Translations under genes and position numbers: made by a program
From: Alphaproteobacteria bacterium
GTDB lineage: Bacteria > Pseudomonadota > Alphaproteobacteria > GCA-2731375
Direction: 5' to 3'
DNA: 64,000 nucleotides
Assembly: GCA_016776605.1 (NCBI GenBank)
Contig: JADHTB010000003.1
Span: 295,325-359,324, forward strand
The notes under the pieces: generated by a model
Told to the model about the DNA's origin: nothing
The model's database searches: none
What the model saw: only the letters and a program-made list of their open reading frames with translations
Part shown: one piece after another, positions 36,611 to 45,947 of the stretch
How positions within the stretch are numbered: the stretch's first letter is position 1
How the letters are laid out: every line of letters starts with the position of its first letter

Positions 36611-36826
36611 CTAAGTCCCCGTTTCAATCCCGGCTTCCGCCAACAAAGCGCGGGCCTCGTCCAAATCCTCGTCCAGCACCATCAAACGCCGGTTAAAAGC
36701 ACCGATGGAGCCCTCGGTGACGGACATATGGCGATCCAACAGCATGTTTTCGATGCCAGCGTCACGCAAATAAGCCTCCACCCAGGACAGCAGGACCAGG
36801 TCATTGCTGCGCAGTAATTCGATCAT
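36611..36826 (-). CDS. DUF2007 domain protein
   Basis: A 71-residue protein with the whole-length DUF2007 look: MIELLRSNDLVLLSWVEAYLRDAGIENMLLDRHMS, then RRLMVLDEDLDEARALL. The fold is like signal-transducing PII-type small proteins; function unknown. The track shows it fused in a 198-residue ORF because the frame stays open upstream; the true start is ATG 36826. It is cotranscribed with the TrmN6-like gene and divergent from ispB. Confidence 0.85.
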   Translation of the reverse strand: MIELLRSNDLVLLSWVEAYLRDAGIENMLLDRHMSVTEGSIGAFNRRLMVLDEDLDEARALLAEAGIETGT

Positions 36827-36934
36827 CACCGGTTCCCGTCGCCCAGTTTCGTCATTGTGGTCTTGCATTATGACCACGTAATGCAGTCTATAGACCCTGC
36901 GGCAGGGAGTCGCGAGTAACCAGAGGAATGCTGG

Positions 36935-37951
36935 GTGGCGGACGTTATACAATTGGAAAATTCGGCGCCCCGGCGGGCCACATTGGAGCCGCTGATGCAG
37001 TTGGTTGGCGACGACCTGATCAAGGTCAACCACACAATTCTTGACCGCATGGACAGCCGGGCACCACTGATCCCGCAACTGGCCGGGCACATCATCGCCT
37101 CGGGCGGCAAGCGTTTGCGGCCCATGTTGACCCTGGCATCCACGCGCCTGTGCGGCTATGTGGGAGAGCGCCAAATAGGTTTGGCCGCGGCCGTTGAATT
37201 CATCCATACCGCCTCGTTACTGCATGACGATGTGGTGGATGAAAGCGATCTGCGCCGTGGCGATGCCACCGCGAATGTATTGTGGGGCAATCAACCCAGT
37301 GTCCTGGTCGGCGATTTTCTGTTTTCCCGCGCCTTTCAGATCATGGTCCAGGACGGCAGCCTGGAAGTGCTGCGGGTCCTGGCCAATGCCTCGGCGATCA
37401 TCTCGGAAGGCGAGGTGATGCAGTTGGAAACCCTGAATAACGTTGAAATTCCGGAAGAGAAATATCTCGAGGTTGTCGCCGCCAAAACCGCCGCCCTGTT
37501 CGCCGCCGCCTGCCGAATTGGCGCCGTCATCGCCGGCCGCGGCACGGTGGAAGAGGACGCCCTGGAAAATTTTGGCCGCAATCTGGGCATTGCCTTTCAA
37601 TTGGTTGACGACACCCTGGATTATTCCGTCCATCAGGCCACCTTGGGCAAGGCCGTGGGCGATGATTTCCGCGAGTGCAAGGTGACGCTGCCGGTATTGC
37701 TGGCCTTTCGCCGGGGTGACGAGGACGAGCGCGCCTTCTGGCGCCGTTGTATTTCCGATGGCGAGCAAGGCGATGGCGATCTGGAAAAGGCCATCGAATT
37801 ATTGCAGCGCCACGACGCCCCGCGCGATTCCATCGAGCGCGCGCGCCACTATGGCGCCATGGCCCGGGACGGCCTGGGTATCTTCCCTGACGGCCAGGCC
37901 AAACGGGCGCTGACCGATGTGATCAATTTCTGTATCGAACGGGTCTACTAG
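36935..37951 (+). CDS. ispB: Polyprenyl diphosphate synthase (octaprenyl/decaprenyl type)
   Basis: Makes the long isoprenoid tail of ubiquinone. The first Asp-rich motif is in LLHDDVVDESDLRRG, the second in FQLVDDTLDY, with SGGKRLRPML (substrate-binding Lys/Arg) near residue 57. 338 residues is normal for long-chain trans-prenyltransferases. The start is GTG 36935 with GAGG 9 nt upstream. The product length cannot be read from sequence, but ubiquinone-8 to -10 is usual here. The TAG stop is the first base triplet of inverted repeat R5. Confidence 0.93.
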   Translation: MADVIQLENSAPRRATLEPLMQLVGDDLIKVNHTILDRMDSRAPLIPQLAGHIIASGGKRLRPMLTLASTRLCGYVGERQIGLAAAVEFIHTASLLHDDVVDESDLRRGDATANVLWGNQPSVLVGDFLFSRAFQIMVQDGSLEVLRVLANASAIISEGEVMQLETLNNVEIPEEKYLEVVAAKTAALFAAACRIGAVIAGRGTVEEDALENFGRNLGIAFQLVDDTLDYSVHQATLGKAVGDDFRECKVTLPVLLAFRRGDEDERAFWRRCISDGEQGDGDLEKAIELLQRHDAPRDSIERARHYGAMARDGLGIFPDGQAKRALTDVINFCIERVY

Positions 37952-38053
37952 AGCAATTTTCAATTAATCGGCATCGCTCCCGCGACGTAAATAATTGCTT
38001 CAATTGCTCTGCTCTTAAAGAATTTGCGCATGTTTTAACAAAACATGCTCTGG
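37949..38053 (-). repeat. TAGAGCA repeat, copy R5 (inverted)
   Basis: A roughly 105-bp R2-subtype copy in reverse orientation: plus-strand TAGAGCAATTTTCAATTAAT at the left end and AAAACATGCTCTGG at the right. The ispB stop codon again forms one terminus, this time the opposite end of the element. It lies directly upstream of the tRNA-Pro promoter. Confidence 0.8.
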
Positions 38054-38055
38054 TC

Positions 38056-38084
38056 TTGCCGCAACCGTCCGTGGGCGCTATAAG
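38056..38084 (+). promoter_or_regulatory. Predicted promoter of tRNA-Pro
   Basis: TTGCCG and TATAAG with a 17-bp GC-rich spacer, placing the start about 30 nt upstream of the mature tRNA 5' end. Confidence 0.55.
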
Positions 38085-38122
38085 CACGCGGTCCGCCACA
38101 TTTTATGGCGGGCCAACATTGC

Positions 38123-38199
38123 CGGAGTGTAGCTCAGCCTGGTAGAGCACCGTCTTCGGGAGGCGGGGGTCGGAGGTTCGAATCCTCTCACTCCGACCA
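38123..38199 (+). tRNA. tRNA-Pro (anticodon CGG)
   Basis: A 77-nt cloverleaf with encoded CCA. The acceptor stem CGGAGTG/CACTCCG is perfect. The D arm is GCTC-AGCCTGGTA-GAGC, the anticodon loop TTCGGGA gives CGG (reads CCG), and the T arm is GGTTCGAATCC within a GAGG/CCTC stem. The C1-G72 pair is typical of bacterial tRNA-Pro. Confidence 0.96.
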
Positions 38200-38234
38200 T
38201 TGATACAAGACCAATGATACCAAGCATTTCACTG

Positions 38235-38265
38235 CCCTTCCGCGTTCCTCGCGGAAGGGTTTTTT
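38235..38265 (+). terminator. Rho-independent terminator after tRNA-Pro
   Basis: CCCTTCCGCG-TTCCT-CGCGGAAGGG, a perfect 10-bp stem followed by six T residues, 35 nt downstream of the tRNA. Confidence 0.93.
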
Positions 38266-38283
38266 CTTGTGGTGGGAAGATCG

Positions 38284-39465
38284 CTACTTGGCGCCGTGGC
38301 GTTCGGCCAGCGTGGCCAGCAGTTCGTCCCGGCCGGCGGCAAAATCGCTTTCCCGCCATTCGGTCTCCAGCGCCCGCAGGGCCTTGCCTACGCCTGGGCC
38401 GGGGTGCATGCCTAGCGCCAGGGCATCCCGGCCGGACAAGGGGAAGGGGGGCGGTGCGGCCGCCTGGATAGGGGGGAGGAGTTCCGGGACACCTTGTTGC
38501 AGCGCCAGATCGCCAATTTGTTCGGCGCCATGGTCATAAAGCAATTGCCGCAGGCTGGCGCGCGCGATCACGGCGGTCAATTGCACGGGCGGCGCCATCA
38601 GAAAGCCCAGGCGTTGCCCTTGCCGGGCCGAAAGGCGAAGGCGCTGGCCAATGGCCTGGGCCGCCGGGGCGCCACCCATGGCGATGGCGGAAAGCCGGCG
38701 CAAGGGGTCATCGTCGGTCCCGGCCAGGCGGGCAAGATTTTCGAGGCGGGAACCCTCGGGCAGAATATGTTGCAGCACGCCAGTCCGCAGCATCAGTTCC
38801 AGGCAGGGTAGCGGGTCAGGCGCGGCCAATAGTTTGAATATCTCGTCCCGCAGCCGTTCGCCGCTAAGGCCGCCGATGCCCGGCGCGGCGGCGGCGCAGG
38901 CGGCCAGGGCGTCCGGATCCGGCGCAGCCCGTCCGAACAGCGCCTGAAAGCGGAAAAAACGCAGGATACGCAATTTATCCTCGGCGATCCGCTGCGCGGC
39001 AGCGCCGACGAACCGCACCCGGCCAGCCGCCAGATCGGCCCTGCCGCCGACCGGATCGTAGAGCTGCCCATCGCCATCGGCATAGATGGCATTGATGGTA
39101 AAATCACGGCGCGCCGCATCCAGACGCCAATCGTCCGTGAAGGCGACCTTGGCATGGCGGCCAAAATTTTCCACGTCCACGCGCAGGGCGGTGATTTCGA
39201 AATGCTGACCATCGTTGATCGCGGTAATGGTGCCATGTTTCAGGCCGGTGGGAATTACCTTGATGCCGCCATCTTGCAGCAGGCGCATGCTATCTTCAGG
39301 TATTTGATCGATGGCGATATCAAGATCGCTGCTGTTCCGGCCCAATAGTCCATCGCGCACGCAGCCGCCGACAAAACGCGGCGTCGCCTCCTCAGATCCC
39401 AGGGCGGCAAGCACCGCGCGGCTGGCCGCCGCCGTCAACCAGGGTTGCTGCATAAGGGGCTGCAT
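38284..39465 (-). CDS. cca: CCA tRNA nucleotidyltransferase / poly(A) polymerase family
   Basis: Adds or repairs the 3' CCA of tRNAs. The class II nucleotidyltransferase head has RFVGGCVRDGLLGRNSSDLDIAI (G-G-x-V-R-D and DxD) and RRDFTINAIYAD, followed by the RNA-binding helical domain (AEDKLRILRFFRFQALFG). 393 residues from ATG 39465; the track's 446-residue version begins inside the next gene. The C-terminal third is less conserved, as usual in alphaproteobacteria. It is the last gene of the DUF1285-Nudix-DUF6111-cca unit. Confidence 0.93.
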   Translation of the reverse strand: MQPLMQQPWLTAAASRAVLAALGSEEATPRFVGGCVRDGLLGRNSSDLDIAIDQIPEDSMRLLQDGGIKVIPTGLKHGTITAINDGQHFEITALRVDVENFGRHAKVAFTDDWRLDAARRDFTINAIYADGDGQLYDPVGGRADLAAGRVRFVGAAAQRIAEDKLRILRFFRFQALFGRAAPDPDALAACAAAAPGIGGLSGERLRDEIFKLLAAPDPLPCLELMLRTGVLQHILPEGSRLENLARLAGTDDDPLRRLSAIAMGGAPAAQAIGQRLRLSARQGQRLGFLMAPPVQLTAVIARASLRQLLYDHGAEQIGDLALQQGVPELLPPIQAAAPPPFPLSGRDALALGMHPGPGVGKALRALETEWRESDFAAGRDELLATLAERHGAK

Positions 39466-39476
39466 TCCGCCGGAAC

Positions 39477-39749
39477 CTAATTTGCTTTGTAGAACTGACC
39501 GGGCACCATTTTGCCATCCTGCACATGCGGCGCCACATATTGGCCCCCCGCCGGATCGCCGGTAAAGGCCCAGACGGCAATCAACGAGGCCACCATTAAC
39601 ACCAAACCGGTGGCGAACAGCCAAAGCCAGGGCGCTTCATCAAAGGCCTGGCCCTTTTCCCGGGCCCGGCGGGTGGCGAACAGAAACAGAGCATAGGCGA
39701 TGAAGGGCAGTAGAAAGGGGACGAGGTGATAGAGTATTTTACTGAGCAT
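39477..39749 (-). CDS. DUF6111-type small membrane protein
   Basis: A 90-residue protein with two membrane segments (ILYHLVPFLLPFIAYALFLFA and WLWLFATGLVLMVASLIAVWAF) and a conserved polar C-terminus (GGQYVAPHVQDGKMVPGQF). The family is found in alphaproteobacteria between Nudix and cca genes; function unknown. It lies 14 nt after the Nudix stop and 11 nt before the cca start. Confidence 0.8.
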   Translation of the reverse strand: MLSKILYHLVPFLLPFIAYALFLFATRRAREKGQAFDEAPWLWLFATGLVLMVASLIAVWAFTGDPAGGQYVAPHVQDGKMVPGQFYKAN

Positions 39750-39763
39750 ATTTAGTTCCCGGA

Positions 39764-40390
39764 TTAGAGCAGATCGTGGACGCGGCGGTACAGGTTCATC
39801 AACATGCCCGCCGTGGCGCCCCAGATGTAAAATTCGCCGTAGGGCATGGCGTAATATTGCCGTTTCCGGCCGTTGTACTCGCGGCTGTGGCGCTGATGAT
39901 TTTTCGGGTCGAACAGAAATTCCAGGGGTACCTCGAACACATCCGCCACCTCGAAATCGTCTACGGTCAAATCGAAGCCCAGGCGCACGAAGCCCACCAC
40001 CGGGGTTACGTGAAAACCCGTTCCGGTTTCGTAATCATCCAGATAGCCCGCCACTTCCACAAAGCCGCGGTCCAGGCCGATCTCTTCCTCGGTCTCGCGC
40101 AAAGCGGTATCGACCACGTCCAGGTCATCCGCTTCCACCCGGCCGCCAGGAAAGCTGACCTGCCCGGCGTGATGGTGCAGATGGTCCGTGCGCTTGGTCA
40201 GCAATACGGTCAGCCCGGTATTATGTTCGACCAGGGGCACCAGCACCGCTGCCGGTTTCAGACGCTCTGCGGCATCGACCCATTCCTTCATGAACGGGTT
40301 CAGATCATGATCACCCGTGCCGGGACGCAGATCATCATGGGCCCGGGAATCCGCCATGGGGCGAAGTTTGGAAATAATGCGGTCTCGCAA
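39764..40390 (-). CDS. Nudix CoA pyrophosphatase
   Basis: Hydrolyses CoA or related dinucleotides. The UPF0035-type Nudix box is complete: VSFPGGRVEADDLDVVDTALRETEEEIGL. A CoA-pyrophosphatase C-terminal region follows (PLEFLFDPKNHQRHSREY). 208 residues. I keep the TTG 40390 start because AGGAG lies 7 nt upstream; ATG 40357 is the alternative. It lies 40 nt downstream of DUF1285. Confidence 0.9.
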   Translation of the reverse strand: MRDRIISKLRPMADSRAHDDLRPGTGDHDLNPFMKEWVDAAERLKPAAVLVPLVEHNTGLTVLLTKRTDHLHHHAGQVSFPGGRVEADDLDVVDTALRETEEEIGLDRGFVEVAGYLDDYETGTGFHVTPVVGFVRLGFDLTVDDFEVADVFEVPLEFLFDPKNHQRHSREYNGRKRQYYAMPYGEFYIWGATAGMLMNLYRRVHDLL

Positions 40391-40430
40391 CAGCGGCTCC
40401 TATCTGTTGTCCTGGTCTAATGTTCTGGCT

Positions 40431-41012
40431 TCAGGGTAGCGAACCAATCGGGAAAAAGACACCCGCGCTCCAAATACCGAACTGGGTTTTGCCATTCCGG
40501 TCTTCTTCCACCGCCAATTCGACCAGATCATAGAAGATGGCACGGCTGATCAACGCTTCCAAGCCCGCGCGCACATGCACATACGGGGACGGTTCTTCGC
40601 TGACCGGGTCAATCTCCACCCGAATGGGATGTTCGGGGCTCGCCATCACCTCGTCATCGACGTTGGTGCGAAAGGTAAGGACCTGTTCACGCCCCTGGCC
40701 ATGGATATCCATGGCCACCGCCTGAAAGGGCGCATCGTCAACGGTAATGGCAAACTTCTCTACCGGGGTTACCAGGTAATAGGTCCCATCCTGATCATGC
40801 CGCAGAATCGAGGCGAACAGCTGCACCATTTTCTGGCGCTTGATCGGTGACCCCAGATAAAACCAGGTACCGTCGCGGGCAATGCGCATATCCATGTTGC
40901 CGGAAAAATCAGGTTGCCAGGTTTCCACCGGCGGTATCTTGCCCTTGGGCAATTGCGCCGCGATCGCCTCAATCGTCCCAGCCGTCTTGGGATCCGGCAT
41001 TTGTTTTTTCAT
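40431..41012 (-). CDS. DUF1285 family protein
   Basis: 193 residues, full length for this family of unknown function. Recognisable motifs: PPVETWQPDFSGNMDMRIARDGTWFYLGSPIKRQKMVQLFASILRHD, YYLVTPVEKFAITVDDAPF and the C-terminal FGIWSAGVFFPIG. It is the first gene of the minus-strand unit ending in cca, and divergent from moxR across a 126-bp gap. No membrane segment or signal peptide. Confidence 0.88.
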   Translation of the reverse strand: MKKQMPDPKTAGTIEAIAAQLPKGKIPPVETWQPDFSGNMDMRIARDGTWFYLGSPIKRQKMVQLFASILRHDQDGTYYLVTPVEKFAITVDDAPFQAVAMDIHGQGREQVLTFRTNVDDEVMASPEHPIRVEIDPVSEEPSPYVHVRAGLEALISRAIFYDLVELAVEEDRNGKTQFGIWSAGVFFPIGSLP

Positions 41013-41099
41013 ATCACATCCTGTTCACGTCGGCGCGATATTCCCGGTGTTCGGCTTTGTTCGGCTGGCACTTGGCGCGCGTAAACGTTACCCTGCCAA

Positions 41100-41128
41100 T
41101 TGGTTCAAAGCCGGGGACTCATTAATAT
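41100..41128 (+). promoter_or_regulatory. Possible promoter for the moxR operon
   Basis: TTGGTT and TAATAT with a 17-bp spacer. The start site would fall within about 5 nt of ATG 41139, suggesting a leaderless or near-leaderless transcript, which fits the absence of an SD. Confidence 0.4.
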
Positions 41129-41138
41129 AGTGGACAAC

Positions 41139-42137
41139 ATGCCATCCGCCAGTGAAGCCGACAAACAATTGATCGCCGAGATCGAAGTGGCCGTCGAACG
41201 CATTGCCAAGGTACGGCAAATGATCGGGCGGGTCATCTTTGGTCAGGAAGCGGTAATCGATGAAACCCTGGTCACCCTGTTGGCGGGCGGCCACGCCCTG
41301 TTGATCGGTGTGCCCGGTCTGGCCAAAACCCGGCTGGTGGAAACTCTGGGTACGGTCTTGGGACTGGACGACAAACGGGTGCAGTTCACGCCCGATTTGA
41401 TGCCCGCCGATATTCTGGGTTCCGAGGTGTTGGAGGAGGCCGAGAGCGGCCGGCGTTCGTTCCGCTTCATCCCCGGCCCGGTGTTCTGCCAGTTGTTGAT
41501 GGCGGACGAGGTCAATAGGGCCAGCCCGCGCACCCAGTCCGCCCTGTTGCAGGCGATGCAGGAAAAGGCCGTGACCATTGCCGGGCAGCATCACCCCCTG
41601 CCGGGGCCATTCCACGTGCTGGCGACCCAGAACCCGTTGGAACAAGAGGGCACATATCCCTTGCCCGAGGCCCAGTTGGATCGCTTCCTGTTGCAGATCG
41701 ACGTGGATTATCCCGACCGTGAGGCGGAACGGCGCATGTTGATGGCCACCACGGGCGCCGCCGAAGCCTCTATCACGGCCGTCATGGACGGCGAACAACT
41801 GCTGGCTACGCAACGGCTGATCCGCCATATTCCCATGGGAGAAAGCGTGATCGAGGCAATTTTGACCCTGGTGCGTAATGGCCGCCCCGAAGACAGTCCC
41901 CTGCCGGGCATCCGTGAACAGGTGGCCTGGGGGCCCGGACCCCGGGCCAGCCAGGCGTTGATGCTGGCGGCCAAGGCGCGGGCCCTGCTGGATGGCCGGC
42001 TGGCGCCTTCGATCGATGACGTCCTGGCCCTGGCCCGCCCTGTCCTGCGCCACCGCATGGCCTTGACGTTTGCCGCGCGGGCCGATGGCATCACCTTGGC
42101 CGGGGTCATCGACCGCCTGTCCGAACCCCTGGCCTGA
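41139..42137 (+). CDS. MoxR-family AAA+ ATPase
   Basis: 332-residue AAA+ chaperone-like ATPase. Walker A GVPGLAKT, Walker B LLMADEVNRASPRTQSALLQAMQE, then the sensor region ATQNPLEQEGTYPLPEAQLDRFLL, are all typical MoxR. MoxR proteins work with VWA or DUF58 partners to activate client complexes. The start is placed at ATG 41139 rather than TTG 41100. It heads a four-gene operon with DUF58, DUF4159 and a large membrane protein. Confidence 0.94.
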   Translation: MPSASEADKQLIAEIEVAVERIAKVRQMIGRVIFGQEAVIDETLVTLLAGGHALLIGVPGLAKTRLVETLGTVLGLDDKRVQFTPDLMPADILGSEVLEEAESGRRSFRFIPGPVFCQLLMADEVNRASPRTQSALLQAMQEKAVTIAGQHHPLPGPFHVLATQNPLEQEGTYPLPEAQLDRFLLQIDVDYPDREAERRMLMATTGAAEASITAVMDGEQLLATQRLIRHIPMGESVIEAILTLVRNGRPEDSPLPGIREQVAWGPGPRASQALMLAAKARALLDGRLAPSIDDVLALARPVLRHRMALTFAARADGITLAGVIDRLSEPLA

Positions 42138-42143
42138 TACAGC

Positions 42144-43109
42144 ATGGTTGCGGCCGCGCCACACAAAGCCGGTCATGCGGCGGAGCAGTTGGCCGCCACA
42201 TTGCCACCGCTGCTGGTGGCCGCCGAACGGGTCGCCTCCACCGTGGTGCAGGGTGTGCACGGCCGCCGCCGGGTCGGCAGCGGCGAGACATTCTGGCAAT
42301 ACCGCCGCTATCAGAGCGGCGACAGCGCCACGGCTGTTGACTGGCGGCAATCGGCTAAGAGCCAAAAGATTTTCGTTCGGGAAAATGAATGGGAAGCGGC
42401 GCAAAGCGTCTGGCTGTGGCGGGACGGCTCGGCCTCGATGGATTATAGCTCCGGGGCCGGGGCAGAACGCAAGCAGGACCGGGCCGATCTGTTGTTGCTG
42501 GCCCTGGCTTCGTTGTTGTTGCGCGGGGGCGAGCATGTCGGGCTTTACGGCCGGGACAGCAACGCCACGGGCGGCCGCGCTACCCTGACCCGGCTGGCCG
42601 CGCGGTTGCAAAATGGCCCGGATGGCGCCGCCCAAAACACCCCGGCCACCCCGACCAGCCAGACCGGATTACCCGAACCGGGACGGCTGCCGCGCTTTGC
42701 CCAATTGGTGTTGTTCGGCGATTTCCTGGCGCCGCTGGCGCAGATCGAAGTTATGGTCAAAGGTTTCGCCGATCAGGGCGCACACGGCCATCTGTTGCAG
42801 ATCCTGGATCCCGCGGAAGAAGACCTGCCGTTTCAGGGCCGCACCGAGTTCGAGGGCCTGGAAGGCGAGGGCACGATCCTGATCGGCCGGGTGGAAAGTC
42901 TGCGCGATGTCTATCTGCGCCGTATGGCGGACCGCCGGCTTGGCCTGATTGACATCTGCCGCCGGGTTGGTTGGGGCTTTACCCAGCACCGTACGGACCG
43001 GCAGCCGCAAACCGCCCTGCTGGGTCTGTACAACGCCCTGGGCAATGAACTGGATAACAGCCTGGCCCAAATTCTGGACAATAACCCGGATGGCGGGGCG
43101 GGAAGCTAA
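42144..43109 (+). CDS. DUF58 domain protein
   Basis: 321 residues. The DUF58 core RRRVGSGETFWQYRRYQSGDSATAVDWRQSAKSQKIFVRENEWEA is complete and precedes a VWA-like domain (VWLWRDGSASMDYSS, where a MIDAS-type DxSxS motif is nearly kept). It lies 6 nt after moxR. MoxR-DUF58 pairs are thought to assemble or activate envelope complexes. Confidence 0.92.
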   Translation: MVAAAPHKAGHAAEQLAATLPPLLVAAERVASTVVQGVHGRRRVGSGETFWQYRRYQSGDSATAVDWRQSAKSQKIFVRENEWEAAQSVWLWRDGSASMDYSSGAGAERKQDRADLLLLALASLLLRGGEHVGLYGRDSNATGGRATLTRLAARLQNGPDGAAQNTPATPTSQTGLPEPGRLPRFAQLVLFGDFLAPLAQIEVMVKGFADQGAHGHLLQILDPAEEDLPFQGRTEFEGLEGEGTILIGRVESLRDVYLRRMADRRLGLIDICRRVGWGFTQHRTDRQPQTALLGLYNALGNELDNSLAQILDNNPDGGAGS

Positions 43110-43112
43110 GCC

Positions 43113-45941
43113 ATGTTGTCCCTGGGAGCCATTGCCCTGACCGCGCCCTGGATGTTGCTGGGTCTAGCTGCCCTGCCCCTGATTTGGTGGCTGCTGCGGA
43201 TCACGCCGCCGATGCCCCGGCGCGTACGCTTTCCCCCCGTGCGCATTTTGCTGGGCCTGGCCGGCGAGGAAGAAACCCCGGCGGCAACACCGTTATGGCT
43301 GGCGCTGTTGCGTCTGTTGCTGGGCGCCCTGGCGGTACTGGCTCTGGCCCACCCCTTGTTGCATCCGAATGCCGATCTGTCGGGCGACGGGCCGGTAATG
43401 CTGGTGATCGATGATGGTTGGGCGGCGGCGCCCAATTGGTCTCTGCGCCAGCAAACCGCCCTGACCATTGTGGAGCGGGCCAAGCGGCGGCAGCGCCCGG
43501 TGCTGGTATTGACCACGGCGCCACCCGCGGCCGGCGGTCCGATCCAGTCCAGCGGCCTGTTACAGGCGGTAGAGGCGGAACCGATCATCCGCGCCTTGCA
43601 GCCCAAGCCCTGGTCGACCAACCGCGCCGCCGCCGCCGCCGCCGTACGGGACCTGCCCTTCCAGGCGCAGCCGACAATCTATTGGTTGAGCGACGGCATC
43701 GACAGTCCGGAACGCCGCGAACTGGACAGCGCGCTCGCCACCCTTGGCCCGCTGCGGCTATTGCAACAACCCGTCGGCCAGCGCGCCATGGCCCTGTTGC
43801 CCCCCGTGCTGACGCGCCAGGGTTTTGCCGCCACCGTCCTGCGGCCGATCGGTGCAGGCGCCAGCGGAGAAGACCTTGGCGGAGAGGGCCCCATCCGCGA
43901 AGAATTGGGTGGGATAGCGGTGCGGGCAATCGGCGACCGGGGCCGGGTGCTGGGCCAGGCAATGGCACAATTTACCGGCAACGAGGATCGCGCCGTGGCG
44001 GAAATTCAACTGCCCGGTGAGCTGCGTAACCGCGCCTTGCGGCTGCAACTGGCGGGCGCCGGTTCGGCCGCGGCAAGCATTCTGCTGGACGAACGTTGGC
44101 GGCGCCGGCCCGTGGGCCTGGTATCGGGGGGCGGGGTGGAAGAACGCGCCCAGCCCTTGTTGTCGAACTTGTATTTTCTGGAACGGGCCTTGCAGCCCTA
44201 TGCGGAACTTCGCCGGGGCGAGATCGCGGCGCTGTTGCAGCGGCCTTTGGCGGTGCTGATCCTGGCCGATATTGGCCGCCTGTCCGGCGATCAGCAGCAG
44301 CGCCTGACGCAATGGCTGATTGATGGCGGCATGCTGATCCGCTTTGCCGGACCGCATCTGGCGCAAGCGGCCGACAAGCTGATCCCGACCCCCCTGCGCC
44401 AGGGTGGCCGGGCCTTGGGCGGTGCCCTGTCCTGGTCAGAGCCGGCAGGCCTGGCCGCTTTTCCCCCACATAGTCCCTTTCAGGGCCTGGTGGTGCCCGG
44501 TGATGTTCTGGTCAATCGCCAGGTCCTGGCGCAACCGTCACAGGATCTGGCTCAGCGCACCTGGGCCAGCCTGGCCGATGGCACACCCCTGGTAACGGCG
44601 GCGCCACGGGGCCAGGGCTGGCTGGTGCTGTTTCACGTTACCGCCAATGCATCCTGGTCCAACCTGCCCCTATCGGGTCTGTTCGTGAATATGTTGCGCC
44701 GTCTGACGGCCATGTCCCGTGGCGTGACGGCGGCAGCGGAGACGGCGGCCCGGCGCGAACTGCCGCCCGTGGCCAACCTGGATGGATTTGGCCACCTGGG
44801 GCCCCCGGCTCCGGGGGCCGAGCCCGTTGCCGCCGACGCCATCGATCAAACCCAAGCTGGCCCGAAAAGCCCGCCGGGTTATTATGGCCGGGAGGATGAC
44901 CGCCGCGCCTTGAATTTAAGCCAGAACTGGCAAGCCCTGCGGGCCATTACCGATCTGTCGGTGCCGGTGCGCAAAGCCGATTATCAGCAGACCAGGGAGG
45001 TCGATCTGAAACCATGGTTATTGCTGGCGGCGGTGCTGCTGGCCCTGGTGGATCTGCTGGCGGTATTGGCCCTGCGCGGCTTGCTGCGTTCCCAGGGCCG
45101 CCTGACGAGCCGCCCGACGAGCCGATTGGGGGCATTGTTGCTGGGCGCGCTGTTGCTGCTGCCGGACGGCCCGGCCGGGGCGCAACAGTTCCCCGCCGCC
45201 GAACGCTTTGCCATGGCTGCATCCCTGGACACCCGCCTGGCCTATGTGCTGACCGGCGACGCCCGGGTTGATGAGATGAGCCGGGCTGGCCTGGCCGGTT
45301 TGAGCGATATCCTGCGCCTGCGCACCTCGATCGAGCCGCAAGCCCCCATGGCGGTGAATGTGGAGCGCGATCCCCTGATGCTGTTCCCAATTTTGTATTG
45401 GCCCATCACCGCCTCGCAAAAGACCTTGAGCGACCAGGCCATTGCCCGGATATCGCAATTCATGCGCACGGGGGGAACGGTGCTGTTTGATACCCGTGAT
45501 GGCGGCAACAGCCTGCCGGCCCTGCGCCAACGTCTAGGCCTGGCTGACGATGCCTCGAACAGCGGGCGTCTGCGGCGCCTGTTGTCGCGGCTGGATCTTC
45601 CGCCACTGGCGCCGGTGCCCCAGGGTCACGTGCTGACCAAATCGTTTTATCTATTGCAGGACTTTCCCGGCCGCTATGTGGGTGGCCCGGTCTGGGTCGA
45701 GGGGCGGCGCGGCGTTATCAATGATGGCGTTTCCGCCCTGATCATCGGTGGCAACGACTGGGCCGCCGCCTGGGCCACGGACGAACAGCGCCGGCCCCTG
45801 GTGCTGCCCACACCCGGCGGTTCCCGGCAGCGCGAGATGGCCTTTCGCTTTGGCGTCAATCTGGTGATGTATGCCCTGACCGGCAATTATAAGTCTGATC
45901 AGGTGCATATTCCCGCCATCCTGGAACGGTTGGGGCAGTAA
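43113..45941 (+). CDS. DUF4159 membrane protein with BatA-like N-terminus
   Basis: 942 residues. It starts with a BatA-type pair of membrane helices (APWMLLGLAALPLIWWLLRI and LALLRLLLGALAVLALAHPLL), followed by a VWA-like/GATase-like soluble region, another membrane segment (PWLLLAAVLLALVDLLAVLAL), then a C-terminal DUF4159 domain (AYVLTGDARVDEMSRAGLAGL through VLFDTRDG). Function unknown. It lies 3 nt after the DUF58 stop. The domain set suggests one membrane complex handled by MoxR. Confidence 0.85.
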   Translation: MLSLGAIALTAPWMLLGLAALPLIWWLLRITPPMPRRVRFPPVRILLGLAGEEETPAATPLWLALLRLLLGALAVLALAHPLLHPNADLSGDGPVMLVIDDGWAAAPNWSLRQQTALTIVERAKRRQRPVLVLTTAPPAAGGPIQSSGLLQAVEAEPIIRALQPKPWSTNRAAAAAAVRDLPFQAQPTIYWLSDGIDSPERRELDSALATLGPLRLLQQPVGQRAMALLPPVLTRQGFAATVLRPIGAGASGEDLGGEGPIREELGGIAVRAIGDRGRVLGQAMAQFTGNEDRAVAEIQLPGELRNRALRLQLAGAGSAAASILLDERWRRRPVGLVSGGGVEERAQPLLSNLYFLERALQPYAELRRGEIAALLQRPLAVLILADIGRLSGDQQQRLTQWLIDGGMLIRFAGPHLAQAADKLIPTPLRQGGRALGGALSWSEPAGLAAFPPHSPFQGLVVPGDVLVNRQVLAQPSQDLAQRTWASLADGTPLVTAAPRGQGWLVLFHVTANASWSNLPLSGLFVNMLRRLTAMSRGVTAAAETAARRELPPVANLDGFGHLGPPAPGAEPVAADAIDQTQAGPKSPPGYYGREDDRRALNLSQNWQALRAITDLSVPVRKADYQQTREVDLKPWLLLAAVLLALVDLLAVLALRGLLRSQGRLTSRPTSRLGALLLGALLLLPDGPAGAQQFPAAERFAMAASLDTRLAYVLTGDARVDEMSRAGLAGLSDILRLRTSIEPQAPMAVNVERDPLMLFPILYWPITASQKTLSDQAIARISQFMRTGGTVLFDTRDGGNSLPALRQRLGLADDASNSGRLRRLLSRLDLPPLAPVPQGHVLTKSFYLLQDFPGRYVGGPVWVEGRRGVINDGVSALIIGGNDWAAAWATDEQRRPLVLPTPGGSRQREMAFRFGVNLVMYALTGNYKSDQVHIPAILERLGQ

Positions 45942-45947
45942 TTCGTC

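Noticed and set aside
41088-42635. 515-residue minus-strand ORF
   Set aside because: It is antisense to moxR and DUF58, is low-complexity Gln/Gly/His-rich and matches no family; it is a shadow of GC-rich coding DNA.
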